Origin: Allium sativum
Lineage: Eukaryota > Streptophyta > Magnoliopsida > Asparagales > Amaryllidaceae
DNA length: 64,000 nt
Direction: 5' to 3'
Assembly: GCA_030737875.1 (NCBI GenBank)
Contig: CM060920.1
Location: 481,956,861 to 482,020,860 of the forward strand
The position numbers and the translations under genes are program-made. The notes below the pieces were generated by a model, which was given only the letters and a program-made list of their open reading frames with translations, ran no database searches and was not told where the DNA came from. Numbering within the stretch: the stretch's first letter is position 1; each line of letters starts with the position of its first letter. Positions 50,303 through 60,594 of this stretch are shown here, one piece after another.

Positions 50303-50375
50303 TTAGACTGAGTTGCGATGTAAACCTGGTCGGAACCAACCGGCACATCCAGTAGTCGCAACGATACCTGTCTAA
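50303..50375 (+). other. Nested stem-loop module, E 5' LTR
   Basis: TTAGAC (50303-50308)/GTCTAA (50370-50375) and GTTGCGA (50312-50318)/TCGCAAC (50356-50362) with an apex containing ACCGGCACATCCAG. Related to the T and C modules, but the inner stem sequence differs while pairing is kept. The 3' LTR copy is 56704-56776. Confidence 0.75.
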
Positions 50376-50426
50376 TGTGAGTGGTAACGACTTTAATTTA
50401 TTTAGTTAAAGCTAGAACAAGAATGG

Positions 50427-51190
50427 TAAGGTTAAGTTAACTAAGACACTTAACCAGATCAGCATGATAACTAGACTGATGGGTGGGGTTAGGTTCAGAC
50501 TGACACATAACGTAGTTAAGCTAGAATGGGAGGGTTAAGTCCATAGGAACACTTAACCAACTTAACACAGTTAAGCTAGAATGGGAGGGTTAAGTCTATA
50601 GGAACACTTAACCAACTTAACACAGTCGAGCTAGAATGGGAGGGCTAAGTCCATAGGGACACTTAACCAAACTTATGATAACAAGACCAGATTTGTAGGG
50701 GTTAAGTAACTAAGAAAACACTTAGCCAAACTAACATGTAAACTAGACTAGAAGGTGGGGTTAAGTAAGGTTGATACACTTAGCCAAATTAACATGTTAA
50801 CTAGACTAGAGGCCGGGGTTAAGTAAAATCTAATACACTTAGCCAATTTGATATGTTAGTTGGGCTAGAACGTAGGGTTAAGTAAACTTGAACACTTAAC
50901 TATCAGGTTGTGATAAAGGAATGGGGTTAAGTCTAAAACATGAAGGGATAATACTTAACCATTAATAATAATATGTTAGTTAAAACAGACGGGCAAGGTT
51001 AAGTTAAAAAGGAACACTTAACCAACACAGGGTGAATGGGTAGGGTTAAGTAATAAATACTTAACCAATATAACTTGGTTTGTGGTAGGGTTATGTCAAC
51101 ATGAGTTACTGATAACACTTAACCAGTTTAACAGGGTAAATGAGGAGGGTTAAGTTAGCTTGAATTGACTATGACACTTAACCAATCCGA
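50427..51190 (+). repeat. Array of GGTTAAGT / ACTTAACC pairs in E LTR
   Basis: About fourteen successive units, each with GGTTAAGT followed 10-30 bp later by ACTTAACC (or ACTTAGCC), spaced roughly 45-70 bp. Three units near 50530-50680 are near identical (AGCTAGAATGGGAGGG...). The 3' LTR has the same array at about 56827-57590. T has only two or three such pairs. Confidence 0.85.
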
Positions 51191-52666
51191 ATTGACGGGA
51201 AAGAGAACTAAGTAAACCTTAGTTAAGAAAACAAAGATTCTGGAAACTAATTGGTAAATCTTAGTTAGTAAAACTAAGTAGTAATTCTTAGTATAACACG
51301 GGAAGGAGCGAATGTCCGTCTGAGTAAAAAGGAGGCTCCAACGAATTGGGTTACGAAGCCCGATGCTTCGAGGGGACGTGAGGGTACTCTTGGTATCCCT
51401 CTGTGAGGCTGCAGATGATCCGCCTGGGCCCACAGAGGTTAAGGTCTGCGTAGAAGAACCAAGGTATGCCATGGTTGCAATACATGGCAACCTAAAGACT
51501 AGGATGGACCGGCGTGATTCAGCGAGCAAACGGTAGTCTTGTGATAGCGAATCGTCGTCTACCATCCATCTTGAGTCAATCGAGATACGTGAAGCGGAAA
51601 GGCGGAGAACTCCAAAAGACCATATACTTGCTGTCTAGTTATGGGTGAGGATGGCCATAGGATAGTGGGGCACCGGGGGCCGGCGTATAGTTCTCAGTTT
51701 ACAAGGTGTGCCTTTCATTAGTTGAGGGAAGGGTCAAGTGGGACCATAGCCACTGAAATAAAAACAAACCTTAGCATCTGCATCGGCAGATATCTGAATG
51801 CTCCCGACCGAGTTCTGTATTCCTTGACTTGCCCTGACACAGGACTCGGACTGCACATTACAGGACATGTGCACCTAGACAAGCGATAACGGTTCGCGAT
51901 ACATGCGTGGGTAAGTATAGGAACATATACCACTCTAGGTAGTGTGTCCTAGACTTGGGGGCATCGTTCGACAGGTAGCATAATTCCTAGTTGAACTAGG
52001 TGGCATAAATCCTGGATCCGAGAAGCGTTCAGCAGACAGCGTAAACTCTAGTTGAATCTAGAAGGCACTTGGTAGAAAACCCTAGATTAAATCTAGGTAA
52101 CAAATAAATAAATGGATGCCTGAAGGCGATGGAAAATACAGGGATTGGGATCACGTAAGCGCTACTAGTTGGGACACTAGTCAGGTGGTGCAGAGATAAT
52201 AGAAATACGTATAACAAGGAAATGGCGAAGCGGCGAAAGTATTAGAGAACATCCAGTTTATCTTATCTTAGCATATCTTGTGTTGATCTTGTCTAATCTT
52301 GCTGAACCTATCATCATGGTGTTATCTTGTATTCAGTTAATTCATGTCGTTTTGTTTTTCCATGTTCACATGCTAGAAGTTACTGAACTTACTCAGGCTT
52401 TATGTCTGACTCTGTTTTCCTTTCGTCTTCTTTTCTTCTGTTCCCCCCAGGTAGTAGAGGAGGGAGTAGTATAGCTCAAGTTATGTTGGACTGTTACTCT
52501 TTCCCAGCTTGAAGATTTGTCGAAGTTTTGCTTGGATTCTCTTTCTAGATGCTATGGCTGGTTCTTGTTACATTGGGGAATATAAATGTATTTTTATGCT
52601 TCTTTATTTTGTAAGGCAGATGACACTCTGATATTGTAAAGAAATCTTTGTACAAACTATTTTATC

Positions 52667-52693
52667 AATAAAGCAAAGTTTTATTTTCCGCTG
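52667..52693 (+). promoter_or_regulatory. Probable polyadenylation region of E LTR
   Basis: AATAAA followed by TTCCGCTG, 108 bp before the LTR end. In the 3' LTR the motif is mutated to TTCCGTTG (about 59090). Confidence 0.5.
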
Positions 52694-52803
52694 TTTAATT
52701 TCTGTATGTCTTGTAATTTATCTGCATCTTTTACCCTAAATTCTCCACAGAACTTAGTGCATTCCCTTTGAGAGTGACACTAACGGACGTGGGGTGTTAC
52801 ACG

Positions 52804-52815
52804 TGGTATCAGAGC
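52804..52815 (+). other. Element E primer-binding site (tRNA-Met initiator)
   Basis: TGGTATCAGAGC two bases after the 5' LTR end at 52801. Confidence 0.95.
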
Positions 52816-53365
52816 TGAAGGTTACCCGATCAGATAAAGGATTTGAAAAATTATTTTCAAAACGGTTTTTAAAGAAGCATTTTCAAGAGAAAAGATTTGT
52901 TTTAAAGACATATCCCCCAAAGCCATACGCCCTATCTTCTCTTCCTCTGTTTAAATTCTTGTCTCGAGTCTCTGGGGCTCCTGGCTTTCTAGGAGGTAAC
53001 CTCATCAAAAGGAAAAGTAGTGCCCGGCTTCCATCCATAGCCGTAGTTGTTTTATCTACAGACAGTTTTCTTTCGAAGCTTATAGGGTTTTCCAGACGAT
53101 GGAGGCAGTTTTCGAGAGATTTGTCAACATGACTACACACGGAAGGGGATGAGGAGTTTGGCTAAGGAGCATAACCCAGGATGAGGAATTCATGGATGTA
53201 GACTTAGCACACAAAGGAGGAAGTATCTTTACTAAGGTAGGATAGGGCATATAATTAAGGACAAGGGCAAGAACGAGGAACAAGATTTTCAGAAGGACAA
53301 GTACATGCTTTCGCCACCAAGCGTACCTAGGAGAAAGGTAGTCCGGTTGGAAGAGTCTAGTTTTC

Positions 53366-53545
53366 TGTTCGTACTATTACCTCAGGTTCTAGCGCTTCTC
53401 ATTTGTCCATATCCATTTCCACAGTTGAGTCTCTGCACCATAGTACTTGTATAGTAGAAAGATCCCACTAGAGTCTCAAATCCAATTGGTGGTCCGACCA
53501 GTTTATTTTTGGGTTAGTAGGGATTTGAGAATAGCTATCGAGTTT
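53366..53545 (+). pseudogene. Protease-region fragment of a Tekay-type pol in E
   Basis: The nucleotides align with T 27135-27285: TCATTTGTCC...TTGAGTC, then GTCTCAAATCCAATTGGTGG and TAGGGATTTGAGA. The reading frame is broken and the segment covers only the part after the DSG active site. Flanking sequence on both sides no longer matches, marking deletion points. Confidence 0.75.
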
Positions 53546-53819
53546 GCTTATATCATCTCAAGTAGATCTTCTAAATTCGGGGGAGATATTCCTTGAGTGC
53601 TTATCTGATATTGGTTTAGGCCTTTGGGGCTTGTACTTGTGGAATGTCGAGTTCGGTTTGGATGGTTTGCGTGAGAGATGAATAGTTGTGGTAGGCACTC
53701 CAAAGAGCACGTAGTGACCTTTCGACCCTTATAGTTATGGCATGACGGATAAGAGGGAAACCTCTAATCATCTTAGTACGTATACCTGGTACCGTGATTG
53801 ACATCTGTTTATTTTGGAA

Positions 53820-53880
53820 ATGGAGATCCGGAACTTCGCAATCGTGAAGTTAAATTAGTTGAGATACAGTGGAGTAAAGC
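53820..53880 (+). pseudogene. pol C-terminal fragment in E
   Basis: Short nucleotide match to T 30292-30350 (GAGATC, then TCGTGAAGTTAAATTAGTTG and CAGTGG), the segment just before the chromodomain-like tail. Not translatable. Confidence 0.6.
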
Positions 53881-54303
53881 TCAAGAAGGCTAGATACTAG
53901 CATCATACCCTTCTCCTTGGGTGCATCCTTGATTTCTTTTGTTTGTAGGAGCTTTACGCATAATTGTTTCTCTCTTTCCGAAGTATATCACCTAAGTCGT
54001 ATCTCCGATCCTTAGGTAGTAGCCAATGGATGTAAACATGTATTTGAAACATGTTATGGTTGATGGTTGCAAGTGGTTGCTAATGGTTGCTCGTGGATGC
54101 ATATGCGTACGTATTAGGCACTAGATCAAGCTCGGATGCTTGCATATTGCATTTACAAATATGTATTTGTTTGTAAGTTGAACTTGATATGTTATCATAT
54201 GGATGTTGCATATGGATGAATGGCTGTGCACGCATGTAGTATTTACATAACCAGGGATGCTTGCATACATGATTGGACGCATGGCACCGACATGATTTGC
54301 ATT

Positions 54304-54349
54304 AAGGAGGTCAACTGAATCAGTAGACCGCCTGATTTTGCATTAGATA
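54304..54349 (+). promoter_or_regulatory. 46-bp block shared exactly with T
   Basis: Identical to 30815-30860, including the palindrome (54305-54333), while neighbouring sequence differs. It lies about 170-210 bp before the 3' LTR in both elements. Confidence 0.6.
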
Positions 54350-54479
54350 TAGACATATACACACACTATGCATATGAACATGAAAGCATTAGAAATCTTT
54401 TAAGGACAATGAATGCCTGTGATTGAATGGTTTAGTAGATGAGTGATTGGATGGTAGGACACATTCTTCCTAACTTGAA

Positions 54480-54515
54480 GATTTCGGGGACGAAATCCTT
54501 TTAAGTGGGGGAGAA
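54480..54515 (+). promoter_or_regulatory. Element E pre-PPT hairpin and polypurine tract
   Basis: GATTTCG-GGGA-CGAAATC (54480-54497), then the purine tract AAGTGGGGGAGAA up to the TG of the 3' LTR. Confidence 0.8.
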
Positions 54516-57500
54516 TGTAACACCCCGTAATTCTGTAACGCTAAGATTCACAAATCAAGGCAGAATTAAAAGTTAAAATCAAAATCAAGGGAAACGGGCT
54601 GCGCCATTGTGTTCGCCTCGGAATTCTACATGAAAACGAGTCCGAGTTTGCATAAATCGGAGTCCGTATGAGGGAGATATGGCCTCCGAAAGTTTCAGAA
54701 TTCAGTTTAAAATTCGAACAGACAGAAAACAAATTCAAATTTCAAAAAATCGGGCCGGATTGGCCAGGGCGGGAATTTTCCCGCCCAAGACACCCAGGTC
54801 GACTGGGTAGTCGACCTGGGGTACCCAGGTCGACTACATAGTCGACCTAGGGGGCGACCCCCCTCCCCCCCGTTTTTCCAGCTTTCTGCACCTGGTTCGT
54901 TCCGATGTATTTAGTCACGTTTTCTGCCTAGTTTCGTCCGCCTAACACTATATAAACAGCCCTGATCTTCTTCTCTATTCACAATTCTTTTCTACCCTTA
55001 TGCTGCAAAGATTATTGGCGAACATGGCTTCTTCTCCTCCTCTTAATTAAATAATAAATAGAATAATATATATATAAAATAAATCAAGACGAGGAGATGC
55101 TGCTAAAAGACTTTCAAGAAGAGGTTCAAGTCAGGCTAGGATTTCAAGTGAAGAATCAAAGGCTAGCTCAAACGGTTTCGAGCAACGTCGCACGAATCAT
55201 AGCAACGCCATCTTTCTGTTCTGATCTAATCTCTGTAAGTCAGTTATTTCTAGATTTGAACGTTTTTCTCTGTTCGTGACATGAAATTAAAGGAATAAAA
55301 GAATATGCCAAATCTCTCTCTCTCTCTCTATTCGAATCAGTGCCTATACTCTTGAACCTAATTAAGAACTATTATGATTCGAGGACAAATAAGACCGTGA
55401 CTATGAAACTGTGGACCTTAAAACCATATGCCTATGACTATGAACATTGCCTATGACTATGGACATTGCCTATGACTATGAACATTGCCTATGACTGTGA
55501 CTATGACTATGAGGATTATTTCCTTGACTAAACCTATGCCTTTGATTAGAAAACATACACTATTGCCTATGACATAACAAGGACATCTGTGATTAAACAC
55601 CTATGATTCATGACTAGGAAAGTGTTGCTTAAGTTCTGTGATTATGAGATTGGGTCTAAACCCGATTATTTATTCTGCCTGTCCTTGGTTTTCTTTGGTT
55701 TTAGACCATGGGAATTTACCTATTAAGTTAGGTCTACCCATGTTCTTGAACCTGCGTCTCTATTCTGTCTATCCTTGGTTTTAGACCTTGGGAATTTACC
55801 TATTAAGTTAGGTCTACCCATGTTCTTGAACCTACGTCGTTTTTCAAACCTTTTATGCCAGTTATTATGTCCATCCTTTTTCATAGCATCTTTGGTTCAT
55901 TCCCTAATTTCTACGAGTCTAGATTTATCCATAATCTAGATTGAATCACAATTATACGGACGGTGGGAATACGATTTGGGCATAACGTGAAATGTACTAA
56001 AACATAGTTGTAAAACATGGAATTTGTCATAAATTGGGAACATGTATTATGGCATGTTCATAGAAATGCAAATTGGATAAATTTGACATGAATTATAAGA
56101 TGTGTAATTTGAATCTAGTATTGACGTGTAAATCTAGCATTTACATGAATAAAGAACTAGAGTAATAAGTCTAGTTTGACGTGAATTAGAATGTTAAATC
56201 AGGATTGGATTAGCTAATTTGGCGTAATAAGTATATTGGTATAAAATTTGAGGTTGGCCATAATTGGGAATAACCGTCAGGTTTAGCAAAATCATGGTTA
56301 GTGACACCTAATTGGTATAGTTTACATATCAAAAAGCATAAATATAATATAGGGGGTGGGGGGGAAGGGGCATAAGAATAAATGTTGACAACTTACATTA
56401 AAAGAGTAATTAGGAAATAAGTAAATTAGGAATAATTTACTTATAGGATTTGGCCTAAATGAGGAAATGTAAATTTAGACAAATTAAAGGTTTATTAACG
56501 ACATCTCTTTTAATGACACACCAGAAAGTTCTAGGGTGACGGAGAGGATAGTGTCTAGGCTTGAGTTTGGAAAATACAAGTTTCCTGCTCTCCCTGGCTA
56601 TCCCTAACTGATCCGACGAACGGGATGGTTACTTTCAAAACTTGATTTGAAAATAAATTGAAACCCTTTGAACTTAGAAAACACGAATATGCCTAACCCG
56701 AGGTTAGACTGAGTTGCGATGTAAACCTGCCCGGAACCAACCGGCACATCCAGTAGTCGCAACGATACCTGTCTAATGTGAGTGGTAACGGCTTTAATTT
56801 ATTTAGTTAAAGGTAGAACAAGAATGGTAAGGTTAAGTTAACTAAGACACTTAACCAGTTCAGCATGATAACTAGACTGATGGGTGGGGTTAGGTTCAGA
56901 CTGACACATAACGTAGTTAAGCTAGAATGGGAGGGTTTAGTCCATATGAACACTTAACCAACTTAACACAGTTAAGCTAGAATGGGAGGGTTAAGTCTAT
57001 AGGAACACTTAACCAACTTAACACAGTCAAGCTAGAATGGGAGGGCTAAGTCCATAGGGACACTTAACCAAACTTATGATAACAAGACCAGATTTGTAGG
57101 GGATAAGTAACTAAGAAAACACTTAGCCAAACTAACATGTAAACTAGACTAGAAGGTGGGGTTAAGTAAGGTTGACACACTTAGCCAAATTAACATGTTA
57201 ACTAGACCAGAGGCTGGGGTTAAGTAAAATCTAATACACTTAGCCAATTTGATATGTTAGCTGGGCTAGACCGTAGGGTTAAGTAAACTTGAACACTTAA
57301 CCATCAGGTTGTGATAAAGGAATGGGGTTAAGTCTAAAACATGAAGGGATAATACTTAACCATTAATAATAATATGTTAGTTAAAACAGACGGGCAAGGT
57401 TAAGTTAAAAAGGAACACTTAACCAACACAGGGTGAATGGGTAGGGTTAAGTAATAAATACTTAACCAATATAACTTGGTTTGTGGTAGGATTAAGTCAA

Positions 57501-59205
57501 CATGAGTTACTGATAACACTTAACTAGTTTAACAGGGTAAATGAGGAGGGTTAAGTTAGCTTGAATTGACTATGACACTTAACCAATCCGAATTGACGGG
57601 AAAGAGAACTAAGTAAACCTTAGTTAAGGAAACAACGATTCTGGAAATTAAGTGGTAAATCTTAGTTAGTAAAACTAAGTAGTAATTCTTAGTATAACAC
57701 GGGAAGGAGCGAATGTCCGTATGAGTAAGAAGGAGGCTCCAATGAATTGGGTTACGAAGCCCGAGGCTTCGAGGGTACGTGAGGGTACTCTTGGTATCCC
57801 TCTGTGAGGCTGTAGATGATCCTCCTGGGCCCACAGAGGTTAAGGTCTGCGTAGAAGAACCAGGGGTATGCCTTGGTTGCAATACATGGCAACCTAAAGA
57901 CTAGGATGGACCGGCGTGATTCGGCGAGCAAACGGTAGCCCTGTGATAACGACTCGTCGTCTACCATCCATCTTGAGTCAATCGAGATACGTGAAGCGGA
58001 AAGGCGGAGAACTCCAAAAGACCATATACTTGCTATCTAGTTATGGGTGAGGATGGCCATAGGATAGTGGGGCACCGGGGGCCGACGTATAGTTCTCATT
58101 TTACAAGGTGTGCCTTTCATTAGTTGAGGGAGGGGTCAAGTGGGACCATAGCCACTGAAATAAAAACAGACCTTAGCATCTGCATCAGCAGATATCTGAA
58201 AGCTCCCGACCGAGTTCTGTATTCCTTGACTTGCCCTGACACAGGACTCGGACTGCACATTACAGGACATGTGCATCTAGACAAGAGATAACGGTTCGCG
58301 ATACATGCGTGGGGAAGTATAGGAACATATACCACTCTAGGTAGTGTGTCCTAGACTTGGGGGCATCATTCGACAGGTAGCATAATTCCTAGTTGAACTA
58401 GGTGGCATAAATCCTGGATCCGAAAAGCGTTCAGTAGACAGCGTAAACTCTAGTTGAATCTAGAAGGCACTTGGTAGAAAACCCTAGATTAAATCTAGGT
58501 AACAAATAAATAAATGGATGCCTGAAGGCGATGGAAAATACAGGGATTGGGATCACGTAAGCGCTACTAGTTGGGACACTAGTTAGGTGGTGCAGAGATA
58601 ATAGAAATCCGTATAACAAGGAAATGGCGAAGCGGCGAAAGTATTAGAGAACATCCAGTTTATCTTATCTTAGCCTATCTTGTGTTGATCTTGTCTAATC
58701 TTGGTGACCCTATCATCATGGTGTTATCTTGTATTCAGTTAATTCATGTCGTTTTGTTTTTCCATGTTCACATGCTAGAAGTTACTGAACTTACTCAGGC
58801 TTTATGTCTGACTCTGTTTTCCTTTCGTCTTCTTTTCTTCCGTTTCCCCCCTAGGTAGTAGAGGATGGAGTAGTATAGCTCAGGTTATGTTGGACTGTTA
58901 CTCTTTTCCAGCTTGAAGATTTGTCGAAGTTTTGCTTGGATTCTCTTTCCAGATGCTATGGCTGGTTCTTATTACATTGGGGAATATAAATGTATTTTTA
59001 TGCTTCTTTATTTTGTAAGGCATATGACACTCTGATATTGTAAAGAAATTTTTGTAAAAACTATTTTATCAATAAAGCAAAGTTTTATTTTCCGTTGTTT
59101 AATTTCTGTCTGTCTTGTAATTTATCTGCATCTTTTACCCTAAATGCTCCACAGAACTTAGTGCATTCCCTTTGTGAGTGACACTAACGGACGTGGGGTG
59201 TCACA
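54516..59205 (+). repeat. Element E 3' LTR
   Basis: Second E LTR with the same internal order. It differs by one palindrome unit fewer, a shorter G run near 56355 and scattered substitutions. It ends GGGGTGTCACA, followed by ATACC. Confidence 0.95.
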
Positions 59206-59210
59206 ATACC

Positions 59211-60589
59211 TGCTAAATCACTTAACAAACCCAAATACAACCTCGAAAATCCGCCTAGATGCTTCCATCTCTCGAAATGTCCAACCCTAGAACCCACTGT
59301 TGAGTTTCGATCCTCAAAACTTGGTATCGCACGCAGTAAAAATGAGTTGGAAATGAAGAGGAAAACCTAAGAACTTCCAATATCTTTATTAGATGATTTT
59401 AAGAATTTACTTCCATTTTTTTTGATTTATGGAAGGCTCATGAATTTTACTGAGGAAGAAAGAAATGTTGCCTGCTCGGTTTTAACCAATTGGAGAATGA
59501 ATTTAGGTTAGGAAAGTTGAAGTAATATATATAGGTAATTTAAAATATTTAAATGTTGATTATTTAATTATTTTGTATCCAACCGTTGTTTGTACTTATC
59601 GTTTAAAAATTCCTATGATCACATACGATACCCAAAAATCACAAAAATGGGCATGTAGCTATAGTTCGACATTACGGTCCCAACGAAATTGGTTTCGTCG
59701 AATTCCGACTTTGTTTGCTCACACGGTATATTTTTAAAGGTCAAATTATTATCTCTATTTCACATTAAAATCCCATACGGCCACAAGCTGACTTCAAAAA
59801 TCATGAAAATTGAAATCTAGCAATAAATTTAATATTGCGGATCCAACAAAATTAGTTTCGTCGAAAATAGAGTTTCGTTTGCAAAACTGGCTATTTTTAA
59901 AGCTCTAAATAACCCATTTAAATATATAAATATATTTAAAATGATTAAATTATATATTTATAAATAAATATTATCATATATATTAAGAATAGAATATCAT
60001 ACAGCTCCAATGGGATTTATAACTCGATATTCAAATCCCGGTTGAATCGATATTCAAATTTATATTGAAATTCCTTATATATATCATTATAAATTATAAA
60101 GGAATTCCATAGCGAATTTTCTAAAATTTGATTTGGACATAAATCAAAATCTACACAATGAAATTCCGATTTTTCTCTTCCACTAGAAAAATATACTTCA
60201 CCAGCTCCAAACGTTTCTTGTTTCGCAGAAATCTGGTTTAAAACGGACCCTGTACATTGAAGTTCAAATCGCCAAATAGCGAACTGCCACGCCATTTCGT
60301 GCTCGATTTTAATTATATTATAATTATACATTCAACTGTCGTTTATATAATATTTTCGTTATTCGAATTCAATTCCAAACTGAATTATATATATTTTGAA
60401 TTGTCCAGTTCACATTATATTGCCACTTCAGCAAATTCTGAATATTTCAGAATTGAATATATTATTTAATTATTATATTAATTAAATATTCCATATAATT
60501 TAATTAAACAACCATTTTAAATTCTCTAAATCACTATTTATATAATTAACTAAATTAATTATAATACCGTATAAACATGGGTCGTTACA
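59211..60589 (-). repeat. D solo LTR, 5' part
   Basis: On the minus strand this is the first 1.4 kb, beginning TGTAACGACCC at 60589. Two ACGAAATTGGTTTCGT-like palindromic modules lie at about 59680-59720 and 59845-59890, related to those in A and G. Confidence 0.75.
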
Positions 60590-60594
60590 TAAAC

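Larger units (their letters stand above)
48833..52450 (+). other. Possible intron inside E LTR
   Basis: A donor-like TCTGTAAGT (GT at 48833) and an acceptor with CTGAC, about 45 nt of pyrimidines and CAG (52450) would bracket 3.6 kb containing all the internal repeats. The 3' LTR keeps both (GT at 55235; TAG at about 58854). Inferred from splice-site resemblance only. Confidence 0.3.
48083..52801 (+). repeat. Element E 5' LTR
   Basis: In order: three palindromes (48360-48449), TATATAAA (48547-48554), leader with a possible splice donor (GT at 48833), 19-bp tandem repeat (49028-49104), stem-loop module (50303-50375), ACTTAACC/GGTTAAGT array (50427-51190), pyrimidine tract ending CAG (52450), AATAAA (52667-52672) and TTCCGCTG (52686-52693). 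Confidence 0.95.
52802..54515 (+). other. Element E internal region with gag-pol scraps
   Basis: 1714 bp. 52816-52960 matches the T leader (25887-26060). 53366-53545 matches the T protease region. About 53820-53880 matches the end of T pol. 53990-54515 matches the T 3' untranslated region. No intact domain remains. Confidence 0.85.
48083..59205 (+). mobile_element. Element E: deletion derivative of a Tekay-type retrotransposon
   Basis: LTRs at 48083-52801 (4719 bp) and 54516-59205 (4690 bp) flank 1714 bp. LTR ends are TGTAACACCCC and GGGGTGTTACA/GGGGTGTCACA, as in T, but most of the LTR has diverged from T. The interior keeps T-like leader, a protease scrap, a pol C-terminal scrap and the 3' untranslated region, in order, with the polymerase and integrase lost. 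It is non-autonomous. The LTRs are similar to each other with scattered changes, including one palindrome unit fewer in the 3' copy. Confidence 0.95.
44881..60589 (-). mobile_element. D: probable solo LTR on the minus strand, split by E
   Basis: 44881-48082 plus 59211-60589 make 4581 bp bounded by TG...CA ends and a TAAAC duplication. There is no internal primer site, purine tract or second LTR. On the minus strand it begins TGTAACGACCC and shows an ATGGCGTGGCAGTTCG block and CGAAA/TTTCG modules like the LTR starts of A and G. Toward its other end it has a TTCCGCTG motif (plus 45057-45064) and the CACACCAGTC...GACTGACCC...GGGCAG block also found in A. A solo LTR left by recombination between two LTRs is the simplest reading. 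Confidence 0.8.

Noticed and set aside
50427..51190. Interstitial telomere repeats
   Set aside because: AGGGTTAAGT resembles TTTAGGG only partly and occurs with its inverted partner in longer units, not as head-to-tail heptamers.
53616..53804. Short frames in the E interior
   Set aside because: They overlap decayed pol-derived or unmatched sequence and show no motif.
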